Origin: an uncultured Elusimicrobia bacterium
GTDB taxonomy: Bacteria; Elusimicrobiota; Elusimicrobia; Elusimicrobiales; UBA9959
Reading direction: 5' to 3'
Assembly (NCBI GenBank): GCA_903873295.1
Contig: CAIQNV010000100.1
Location: 1-43,473, forward strand
DNA length: 43,473 bases
Part shown: piece by piece, positions 15,842-23,147 of the stretch
How positions within the stretch are numbered: the stretch's first letter is position 1
Layout: every line of letters begins with the position of its first letter
Notes under the pieces: generated by a model
What the model saw: only the letters and a program-made list of their open reading frames with translations
What the model was told of the DNA's origin: nothing
The model's database searches: none
Position numbers and translations under genes: made by a program

Positions 15842-17295
15842 GGAACCGCGTGGCAGTCCTCGCAGGCGTATTTCAGCGGCTTATAAAGGGTCACTTTCCT
15901 TCCTTCCGGAGTAAGCGCCGGCGGGTGGCACTCTTTGCAGGCCACGCCGGCGTGGGCTTTGTCCAGCTTGAAGCGGGACATGGTGTCGTGGGAGAAGATG
16001 AGCTTTTTCCAGGAGAGCTCGTCGCGGTGGCAGCTCTCGCAGACAGTCTTCCCGGCGGCGCGGAACTGTCCGGCGTGCGGGTCTTTGTGGCAGAAGGCGC
16101 AATCTTTCAGGACTTTAACGAAGCGCACGGCTCCCAGCGCCGCGTCGCGTACATGGCAGGCCGCGCAGGCGGCCTTCTTGTGCCCGCCGTTGAGCGGCCA
16201 GGAAGTATGGTCCTTAACGGCGAAGGCGGCCGGCTTGAACTCCGTTTCCTTGTGGCAGTCGAGGCAGCGGGGATGGGCCGGGAGGAACTGCCCCGCATGT
16301 TCGTCCTTGTGGCAGACCTCGCAGGCTTTCTGGGCGCGGGGCAGGCCGGGCGCTCCGGGCTGGGAGTAGCGCTGGGCGTAGGGCTTAGCCGGGTCATGGC
16401 AGGCCTTGCAGGCGGTCTTCACATGGGGCTTATCTATGCTAAAGCCGGCCGCCAGGTGCTGGGCCCTGGTCAGCCTGAGATTCGCGGTCTCCCAAGGCAC
16501 GGCGCCGGCGGTGTGGCAGACTTCGCAATCGGGCTTCCACCGCGCCAGGTGCGGCGTCTTGTGGCAGTCGGCGCACTTCTTGCCGGCTACCTTGCCGAAG
16601 ATCTTGCCCTCCGGCGGCGGGCCGGGGGCGTGGCACTTGGCGCAGGCGGTCTTCGCGTGGGCGTCGCGCAGGGGGTAAGGCTTGTCATGGTCGAAGCCGG
16701 GCGCGGGTTTCCACTTCTCCTGCGAGTGGCACTTGGCGCAGGCGCCGGCCGGGCCGCCGTTATGTATGTCCTTGTGGCAGAACACGCAGTCCTGTTTCAG
16801 GCCGAGAAAGGTGGCGGGCCTTTTAGCCTCCGGAAAGCGGGGCAGCGAGAGCGGGGGGGCGTGCTTAACGTGGCAATCGGCGCAGGCCAGTTTGTCGTGG
16901 GCGGCCTTCAGCGTAAATTCGGCGTAGGTATGTTTGAACGCCCGGGGCTCGGCCCCGCCCCAGGAAACGCGGTTCACGAGCGAGAAATCTTTGCCGTTAT
17001 GATCGGAGTGGCAGGGGGCGCAATTCTGCGCCTTGCCGGCTATGACAAGCCCATGGTAACCTTTGCGCCCGGTTAGTTGCGCGTCTATCTCAGTGTGGCA
17101 GGACAGGCAGCCCGCGGTCAGCCCTTTGGAAGCGTGGCACTTGCGGCAGTTGCCTATAAACGAAGAGCCGGCCACCGCCATATGCGGCGCGGCAAGATCG
17201 CCGGGCGAGGAGCGGAACAGCAGCAGCGAAGCCGCAAGGGCGGCTATCAGAACGATCCCGAAAATAAGGGGAGCGTAGCGATATTTAAAGCTCAT
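15835..17295 (-). CDS. Membrane-anchored periplasmic c-type cytochrome, 17 CxxCH motifs
   Basis: 486 aa. An N-terminal hydrophobic segment (residues about 8-27, LIFGIVLIAALAASLLLF) has no obvious cleavage site and probably anchors the protein in the inner membrane. I count 17 CxxCH motifs. Many are preceded by F-x-H or H-x5-C patterns (FDHDKPYPL, FSHDTMSRFKL, GGHKKAACAACH) of the class III/c7 doubled-CxxCH style, so bis-His ligation is likely. The start overlaps the stop of the b-type protein gene by 4 nt (ATGA, 17292-17295). It is likely the carrier between the membrane b-hemes and the giant cytochrome. Heme density is about one per 29 residues, without the strict lattice seen in the giant protein. 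Confidence 0.92.
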   Translation of the reverse strand: MSFKYRYAPLIFGIVLIAALAASLLLFRSSPGDLAAPHMAVAGSSFIGNCRKCHASKGLTAGCLSCHTEIDAQLTGRKGYHGLVIAGKAQNCAPCHSDHNGKDFSLVNRVSWGGAEPRAFKHTYAEFTLKAAHDKLACADCHVKHAPPLSLPRFPEAKRPATFLGLKQDCVFCHKDIHNGGPAGACAKCHSQEKWKPAPGFDHDKPYPLRDAHAKTACAKCHAPGPPPEGKIFGKVAGKKCADCHKTPHLARWKPDCEVCHTAGAVPWETANLRLTRAQHLAAGFSIDKPHVKTACKACHDPAKPYAQRYSQPGAPGLPRAQKACEVCHKDEHAGQFLPAHPRCLDCHKETEFKPAAFAVKDHTSWPLNGGHKKAACAACHVRDAALGAVRFVKVLKDCAFCHKDPHAGQFRAAGKTVCESCHRDELSWKKLIFSHDTMSRFKLDKAHAGVACKECHPPALTPEGRKVTLYKPLKYACEDCHAVPR

Positions 17296-18161
17296 GGCAG
17301 GGAGAGCCCCAGTCCGCCCAGATTGGTCGCCACCAGCACGTGCAGAACGGCGACGATTATCATCATTATGGAGAACCAGCGGTGGAAGACGCGCCAGGAG
17401 CGCATCAGCTCCCGGAGCTCGTTATAGCTTGCCAGCCAGTGTTTTTCTCTCACAAAGCGGCGGGCCAGCGGCAGGAGCCCGGCGGCGGAAGCGGCCAGCT
17501 GCGGAGAGGCCAGCACTGCCAGGCGCAGTTCCTCGAATTCCAGTTTTTCCTCGCGGTCGGAACTTATCATCGCCGTCAGAGCCGCGAGCACGGTCTTGTG
17601 CGGCGCGGCCGCCTCGCCGGTCTCTTCGGCCACTTCCATGCCCTTCCTGGTCAGTTCGCCGTGCAGCTCCTTTATGGCTTTTTCCAGCTCGCCGAGCTCG
17701 AGTTCGCGGCCCTGCAGCGAGCGCGGCACGTGCGTATAAATATAGCGCCCCATGATGCCGCTGCCGACCACGATAAAGAGCGAGATGGCGGCCAGGGCGG
17801 CCATGGGGTTGCGCAGCAGGAAAGCGCTGTGCAGCAGCACGAACAGCGCGCCGGTGATGCCGGTGAAAACGTGCATGGACATCCAGGACCGCAGGCTGCC
17901 CAGCCAGTCCCAGTGCAGCAGCGAACTGCGCACCAGGTAGGAGAGGTTGAGGATGATAAGCGTAAGGCCGATGATGCCGTAGATCAGGCCGAGAGAGCCG
18001 GAGGGGCGGAGTCTGGCGTGCAGCTCGCTCAGCGGCCTCTGGGCCGCGGGCAGAAGATAGTAGTAGCGCCCGGTCCAGGCCAGCGCGGCCGTTCCCGCCC
18101 CGCAGAGCGAGCCGAGCGCGGTGAATACGGCGGAGGCGGCGCGGCGCTCCGGCGCGCTCAT
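17292..18161 (-). CDS. Di-heme b-type cytochrome-like membrane protein
   Basis: 289 aa with about five membrane helices (around 9-30, 57-77, 95-114, 121-141, 260-279) and a charged helical loop (about 150-245) between the last two. Two helices each carry a His pair 14 residues apart: His97/His111 and His260/His274. That is the geometry expected for two stacked b-hemes ligated between two helices, as in cytochrome b families. His83 and His144 are extra candidates. I do not recognise a named family. The gene overlaps its neighbours by 4 nt on both sides: the flavoprotein gene upstream (18158-18161) and the 17-heme cytochrome downstream. It is inferred to pass electrons across the inner membrane, or to a quinone, between those two partners. 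Confidence 0.75.
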   Translation of the reverse strand: MSAPERRAASAVFTALGSLCGAGTAALAWTGRYYYLLPAAQRPLSELHARLRPSGSLGLIYGIIGLTLIILNLSYLVRSSLLHWDWLGSLRSWMSMHVFTGITGALFVLLHSAFLLRNPMAALAAISLFIVVGSGIMGRYIYTHVPRSLQGRELELGELEKAIKELHGELTRKGMEVAEETGEAAAPHKTVLAALTAMISSDREEKLEFEELRLAVLASPQLAASAAGLLPLARRFVREKHWLASYNELRELMRSWRVFHRWFSIMMIIVAVLHVLVATNLGGLGLSLP

Positions 18162-19588
18162 GTCTTCACCTTTACGGCGGGCGCGCCGGGGGCGCGGGTT
18201 TTAGTCTCCCGGGGCCCGGCGTCCGGCGCTTTTCCCTCCGGAGCTTCCTCGTCCGGCGCCTTGCCGAATTTTACCCCTATTTTATGCAGCAGCGGGAAAG
18301 GCGGGTCCCCGCCGGCGCAGACGAACACCCAGTCGTTGGGCAGGTCCGTCTTTTCCACCACGCCGGGGTCGCAGGAGTGAAGCACTACCTTGTCGGGCTC
18401 GATACATTTTACCTGGGAGGACATTATGAGGTGCAGGCGCTTCTCGGCCACGGCTTTGTCAAGGCGCTCCTTGTTGCGGCTGGTCAGGCGCGAAAATTCG
18501 TTCTTGCGGTGGGACAGCACCACGTAGTTCCCCGGCTGGGCCGCCAGGCCCAGGGCCGCCTCCACGGCGCTGTTGCCGCCGCCTATCACCAGCGCCTTCT
18601 GGCCCTGCAGGGCCGCGGCGTCGGCCAGTTCGTACAGTACGCGTTCCGATTCCTCGCCCGGCACGCCGAGCTTGCGGGGCACGCCCCGGCGCCCGAGCGC
18701 CAGCACCACAAAGCGGCTTTTGAACGTGCCGGCGGTGGTTTTGGTCTCCAGCACGCCGTCCGCCGGCGTTATCATTTCCACGGCCGCGTTTATCTGGACC
18801 CTGATGTTGTTCCTGCACACCGTGTCGCTCCACATCTTCAGCAGGTCCTCCTTGAAATATTCGCCTTCCTTTATCCTGCCCTGGAGCGGCATGTCCGCGG
18901 CCTGCACCAGGGTGAGCTTGCGGCGGGGATACTTATACACCGTGCCGCCCACATCGTCGAGGCTGACCGAGGCGTAGTCGAGGCCGAGCTCCACGGCCCG
19001 GAACAGGGCCGAGAGGCCGGCCGGGCCGACGCCGACCACCAGGATGTCGTGCACGCCCGGGACCTTGGGCTTCGGATCGGCTTTCAGGCGGCGGGCTATG
19101 GCGTTGGCCGCCAGCTTGCCCTGCTCGATGGCGTTCCTCACCAGGCTTATGCCGCCCAGTTCCCCGGCTATGTACAGGCCCGGTACGCTGGATTCGAGCT
19201 CGGGGCTGAGTATCGGTATGTCCGGGCGCTTGGAAATGTCGCCCAGGCCTACTTCTATGGCGCAGACGGGACAGGTGGCTTCGCACCTGCCGCAGCCGAT
19301 GCAGTGGGCGGCGTGGACCACGCGGGCGAGGCCGGAGACCACGGCCAGGACGTCGCCCTGATGGCAGGCTATGACGCAGCTCCCGCAGCCTATGCATTTG
19401 TCCCCGTGGATATGGGAGCATTGCGTGAGGGCCTTGTCGGCGCCGAGCTCTTTTATCTCTTTAAGGCGCTCGCGGAGCTTCGCTTCTTCTTCGGCGTCGT
19501 GCGCGCGCTCCAGGCGGTGCTGCCAGGCGGCGACGAGCCCGAAAGCCGCGATAGCGGAGGCAATGACGGAAATAGTGACAAGGTCCAT
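18158..19588 (-). CDS. Membrane-anchored ferredoxin-flavoprotein oxidoreductase (thioredoxin-reductase-like fold, apparently permuted)
   Basis: 476 aa. Residues 4-22 form an N-terminal membrane anchor. Two [4Fe-4S] motifs follow: Cys65-x2-Cys68-x2-Cys71-x3-Cys75 and Cys96-x2-Cys99-x2-Cys102-x3-Cys106. At 126-165 is a segment (SVPGLYIAGELGG, then AIEQGKLAANAIARR) that in thioredoxin-reductase-like enzymes normally ends the protein. Then comes the FAD site VVGVGPAGLSA (186-191) and the NAD(P)H site VIGGGNSAVEAA (336-344). The protein then reaches VFVCAGGDPPFPLLHKIGV and ends in a Pro/Lys-rich tail. No CxxC redox disulfide is seen in the pyridine-nucleotide domain, so it is not a thioredoxin reductase but an NAD(P)H-, ferredoxin- or quinone-linked oxidoreductase of the YpdA/FNR-like kind. 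First gene of the operon; likely feeds the b-type protein. Confidence 0.85.
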   Translation of the reverse strand: MDLVTISVIASAIAAFGLVAAWQHRLERAHDAEEEAKLRERLKEIKELGADKALTQCSHIHGDKCIGCGSCVIACHQGDVLAVVSGLARVVHAAHCIGCGRCEATCPVCAIEVGLGDISKRPDIPILSPELESSVPGLYIAGELGGISLVRNAIEQGKLAANAIARRLKADPKPKVPGVHDILVVGVGPAGLSALFRAVELGLDYASVSLDDVGGTVYKYPRRKLTLVQAADMPLQGRIKEGEYFKEDLLKMWSDTVCRNNIRVQINAAVEMITPADGVLETKTTAGTFKSRFVVLALGRRGVPRKLGVPGEESERVLYELADAAALQGQKALVIGGGNSAVEAALGLAAQPGNYVVLSHRKNEFSRLTSRNKERLDKAVAEKRLHLIMSSQVKCIEPDKVVLHSCDPGVVEKTDLPNDWVFVCAGGDPPFPLLHKIGVKFGKAPDEEAPEGKAPDAGPRETKTRAPGAPAVKVKT

Positions 19589-19888
19589 ATGCTTTCGCGC
19601 TCCTGAAAAAATACAAGTCCGGAACGGCCGGAACTAGCGGCGAACCCGCGGAGCCCCGCTGACCCCGCCACAGGATTCTACAAGTTTTCCGCCAATAAAC
19701 GGAATTGATATAGAATCATATTATACAACCCCGGGGAGGAAAAGTAATAGGGCTGATTCCACTTTCTCCGGACTTTGTTCCTTATTTTGGAGCTTCGGGA
19801 GCCGTCTCTATTGAAAAAACTTTTTTATTTGGTAATAATAATAAGAGCGCCGGAACTTTAAGAACAAGGAACGCAGCCGGAATTTTCC
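19589..19888. promoter_or_regulatory. Divergent intergenic region between the electron-transfer operon and the regulator cluster
   Basis: 300 nt without a credible gene. On the minus strand tataat lies at 19725-19720, about 130 nt before the flavoprotein start; no good -35 was found. The surrounding 19690-19730 is markedly AT-rich. A second AT-rich stretch (ttttttatttggtaataataataag, 19818-19842) lies 50-70 nt before the AraC-type regulator start and could hold its promoter. A shared regulatory region is plausible; I found no convincing operator repeat. Confidence 0.4.
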
Positions 19889-20677
19889 ATGAAAAAGAAA
19901 AAAGCGCGGGAGAGCCTGCCCAGGCGAGAAAAAATACTTCTGGTAGACGACGACAGCGTTTTCCGGGAGGAATTCACGGAGTGCTTCAGCGGCTACGAGT
20001 TCCTCCAGGCGGCCGACGGGGCGGAGGCCCTGAGGATACTTAAGGCGCCCAATGAGATAGACCTGGTCATCATGGATGTGCGCATGCCCGGGCTGGACGG
20101 GCTGTCCCTGCTGGAGCAAATAAACAAAACGGCTTCCGGCGTGGCGACCATGATAGTGACCGGCTACAGCTCCAAAGAGACGGTTCTGAGGGCCCTGAGA
20201 GGCAAGGCCGACGACTTTCTGGAAAAGCCTTTCGATATAGAAAAAGTCCGCGCCGCGATCGACAGGGTGCTGAACCTGAGAAAAACCGGCTACCGCGGCG
20301 ACGCCGCCGACACCGCGGGCAAAATAGAGCATGTGAAGCGCTACCTGACCAGGAATTCATCGCGGAAAGTTTCCCTGAAGGACGCGGCGGCCGCCGTCTT
20401 CCTGAGCCCTAAATACCTGAGCAGGATATTCCAGGAGCACCAGGGGACCGGGTTCAACGAATATAAACTGGAATTAAAGATGGCCGAGGCCGAAGGGCTT
20501 TTAAGACAGACCGCCTACAACATCGACCAGATCTCGGAGAAGCTGGGCTACCAGAACACCGAATCTTTCATCCGGCAGTTTAAAAAGACCACCGGGGCCA
20601 CGCCCGCCGGCTACCGCCGGAAAGCGCGCGGCGGCGGAGCGCGCGCCTCCGGGCGCAGGAGTAAAAAAGTCAATTAA
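19889..20677 (+). CDS. Response regulator with AraC-type DNA-binding domain
   Basis: 262 aa. A receiver domain (about 14-128) has the acidic pocket Asp20-Asp22, phospho-acceptor Asp63 in VIMDVRMPG, Thr91 and Lys113 (FLEKPF). A linker leads to a two-HTH AraC domain (about 145-245, with AAAAVFLSPKYLSRIFQEH and EKLGYQNTESFIRQFKKTTG). The C-terminal tail is Arg/Gly/Lys-rich. It probably binds DNA upon phosphorylation by one of the kinases encoded downstream. Being divergent from the cytochrome operon, it is the best local candidate for its regulator, which is inference from position. No clear Shine-Dalgarno; the start after attttcc is accepted because the basic N terminus fits. Confidence 0.92.
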   Translation: MKKKKARESLPRREKILLVDDDSVFREEFTECFSGYEFLQAADGAEALRILKAPNEIDLVIMDVRMPGLDGLSLLEQINKTASGVATMIVTGYSSKETVLRALRGKADDFLEKPFDIEKVRAAIDRVLNLRKTGYRGDAADTAGKIEHVKRYLTRNSSRKVSLKDAAAAVFLSPKYLSRIFQEHQGTGFNEYKLELKMAEAEGLLRQTAYNIDQISEKLGYQNTESFIRQFKKTTGATPAGYRRKARGGGARASGRRSKKVN

Positions 20678-20752
20678 AAGCGGAAACAGCCTATTACCCC
20701 CGCCGCCGGATTGCGTTATCATAAGAACACCGCGATCCTAAAGGAGCGTAAT

Positions 20753-21202
20753 ATGCCGCATAAAAGAAAGATAGTCCTGCTGGTCGACGACGACGTGGAA
20801 TTCCTCTCCGAGCTGCGGGAATCCCTGGCCCTGAGCGGCTACATCCCGGTGACCGCGGCCAACGGGAAGGAAGCGCTGAAACTGGCGCGGAGAATAAAGC
20901 CGGACGTGATACTGCTCGACCTGAAACTGGGGACGGAGAACGGTTTTGCGGTCGCCGGCAGGATACGGAAATATCCCGGCACCGCGCGCATCCCCGTTAT
21001 CATGATGAGCGGGTATTTCGACGAGCGGGAACATCCGGGCCTGCTGGCCCCGTCCTCCGTAAATATCTATCTCAGGAAGCCTTTCAGCCAGAAGGACGTC
21101 GTGCGCGGCATACAGACCGTCCTGGCCGGAGAAGCGGAGAAGTCTTTTGACCCGATAAGGTATCTGGCCGCGAACAGCCGGAAAAAAACGGAGAAGGGGT
21201 AG
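20753..21202 (+). CDS. Single-domain response regulator
   Basis: 149 aa from ATG 20753, chosen because aaggagcg lies just upstream; the frame extends 42 nt further without ribosome-binding signal. A CheY-like receiver has acidic residues Asp12-Asp14, phospho-acceptor Asp56 (VILLDLKLG), Ser in IMMSGYF, and Lys in YLRKPF. There is no output domain: the last 25 residues are a charged tail. It is likely a phosphate relay or sink between the two kinases that follow and the AraC-type regulator. Confidence 0.9.
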   Translation: MPHKRKIVLLVDDDVEFLSELRESLALSGYIPVTAANGKEALKLARRIKPDVILLDLKLGTENGFAVAGRIRKYPGTARIPVIMMSGYFDEREHPGLLAPSSVNIYLRKPFSQKDVVRGIQTVLAGEAEKSFDPIRYLAANSRKKTEKG

Positions 21203-21221
21203 TAGCGCCCGCCCGGAGATC

Positions 21222-23147
21222 ATGTCCATCAGATCGAAACTCTTCAGCACCTATCTGGCCGCGGCCCTTCTCCCGCTGCTTTTTCTGGGCGGCCTCACCT
21301 ACTATAATTACCGGGATTCCCTGGAAAGCGCCCGCCTCTCCCAACTGCAGGCTATTACCGCCTATAAATCGGAACAGATAGCCAGCCTGTTTTCCGTGCT
21401 GAACGCCGATATCCGGATAGGGCAGAGCTTTTATAATATCAGGACGAACCTGCCCGTGCTGAGCGCGCGGGCCGGAACCCCGGCGGCTCCGGAGTTCCTG
21501 GCCGCCCAAAAAATGCTGGACGGGCAGCTGCGGCCCATGGAGCGCGTCAAAGGCCTGTACAACATCTATCTGGCCGACGCCCGCGGAAAGGTCGTTTACG
21601 CGTCCAATCCCGCCCGCTGGAAAAAGCGTTTCCCGAACCGTCTGCCGGATCCGGCGCAAAGAGCTTTCGAAGAAGGGAAAAAAGGAGTATATTTTTCCGA
21701 ACCCTTCTTCAGCGATACGGAAGCGGATAAGCCGGTACTGCTGGTTTCCGCCCCCATAGCCGATTTCCGGGGGGCCTTTGCCGGGGTGCTCGCCTTTTCA
21801 GTGGATATGGCTCCCGTTTACGGGCTTATTAAAAATGCCACCGGGCTGGGGCGGACCGGAGAGACGATCATAGCCAAAAAAGAAGGGGATGACGTTTTAT
21901 TCCTGAACGCGCTCAGGGACGAGCCCGGCGCGGCCCTGAAGCGCCGGCTGCGGCTCGGCGACAGAGCCGGCAAGCCGATCCAGGAAGCGGTCCTGGGCGG
22001 GACCGGGAGCGGCCGGATGAAGGATTATCGCGGCGTAGAGGTCATCGCCGCCTGGCAGTACGTCCCCGCCGCCGGCTGGGGCGTCGAAGCTAAAATAGAC
22101 GCCGCCGAGGCGTTCGCGGAAGCCCGCGAGATCGGGCGCCTGGTGGCCGCTATCACGGCCGTCCTCTTTTTTCTCTGCGGCCTGGCGGCTTTTTTTATGG
22201 CGCGGTCCTTCTCGGGCCCGATAAACGAGCTGTCCCGGGGCGCTATGATAATCGGCGGCGGGAACCTGGACCATAAGGTCGGAACCGCCCGGACGGACGA
22301 GATCGGCCAGCTTTCAAGGGCTTTCGACGCCATGACGGGAGAGCTGAAAAAGACCACAGCCTCGCGCGACGAGCTGAACGAAGAGATAGCCGTGCGCAAG
22401 AAGGCCGAAGCGGAGCTGAAGCAGTCCAACGAGAGCCTGGAGCAGTTCGCCTATGTGGCCTCGCACGACCTGCAGGAGCCGCTGCGGCTGATGAGCGGCT
22501 ATACCGAGCTCCTGAAACGGCGCTACACGGGAAAGCTGGACGCGGACGCGGATGAGTTCATCGACTATATCGCGGACGGCGCCGCGCGCCTGCAAAGATT
22601 GATAAAGGACCTGCTGGCCTACTCCCGGATAGGCCGCGCCGGCAAGGCCGGGACCAAAGTGGACTGCGGCGCCGTCCTCGCCCTGGCTCTCGGCGGCCTC
22701 AGGGCCGCTATCGAGGAAAGCGGGGCGGTCGTGACGAGCGGCCCGCTGCCGGCGCTGACCGGCGACGAGAGCGATTTCGTCCGGCTGTTCCAGAACCTTA
22801 TCGGCAACGCCATAAAATTCCGCGGGGCCGCGCCGCCGCGCGTCCATATCGGCGCGGGAAAAAAGAGCGGGGAGTGGCTGTTCTCGGTAAAAGACAACGG
22901 CATCGGCATAGAGGCGCAGTATAAAGACCGCATTTTCGTTATCTTCCAGCGCCTGCACGCGAGGAACGAATACCCCGGCACGGGCATAGGCCTCTCCATC
23001 TGTAAGAAAATAGTGGAGACTCGCGGGGGGCGGATCTGGCTGGAGTCGGAACCCGGCAAGGGCTCGACTTTCTATTTTACCTTCCCGCAAAGGGAGGGTT
23101 TGGAAATGCCCGGCGAGAGAGCCGCTGCCCCGGCCGGAGCTTTATGA
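21222..23147 (+). CDS. Transmembrane sensor histidine kinase (extracytoplasmic Cache-like sensor, HAMP)
   Basis: 641 aa. Membrane helix 1 (about 9-27) is followed by an extracytoplasmic domain of about 275 residues with Cache-like features (GLYNIYLADARGKVVYAS, then FFSDTEADKPVLLVSAPI). Membrane helix 2 (about 307-326), a HAMP domain and a coiled coil lead to HisKA with His415 in ASHDLQEPLRLM. The ATPase domain has the N box NLIGNAIKF, G1 DNGIGIEA and G2 GTGIGLSI. The phosphoacceptor region (DLQEPLR) resembles bacteriophytochrome-type kinases. Likely senses a small molecule in the periplasm. The gene overlaps the next kinase gene by 4 nt (ATGA). Confidence 0.92.
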   Translation: MSIRSKLFSTYLAAALLPLLFLGGLTYYNYRDSLESARLSQLQAITAYKSEQIASLFSVLNADIRIGQSFYNIRTNLPVLSARAGTPAAPEFLAAQKMLDGQLRPMERVKGLYNIYLADARGKVVYASNPARWKKRFPNRLPDPAQRAFEEGKKGVYFSEPFFSDTEADKPVLLVSAPIADFRGAFAGVLAFSVDMAPVYGLIKNATGLGRTGETIIAKKEGDDVLFLNALRDEPGAALKRRLRLGDRAGKPIQEAVLGGTGSGRMKDYRGVEVIAAWQYVPAAGWGVEAKIDAAEAFAEAREIGRLVAAITAVLFFLCGLAAFFMARSFSGPINELSRGAMIIGGGNLDHKVGTARTDEIGQLSRAFDAMTGELKKTTASRDELNEEIAVRKKAEAELKQSNESLEQFAYVASHDLQEPLRLMSGYTELLKRRYTGKLDADADEFIDYIADGAARLQRLIKDLLAYSRIGRAGKAGTKVDCGAVLALALGGLRAAIEESGAVVTSGPLPALTGDESDFVRLFQNLIGNAIKFRGAAPPRVHIGAGKKSGEWLFSVKDNGIGIEAQYKDRIFVIFQRLHARNEYPGTGIGLSICKKIVETRGGRIWLESEPGKGSTFYFTFPQREGLEMPGERAAAPAGAL

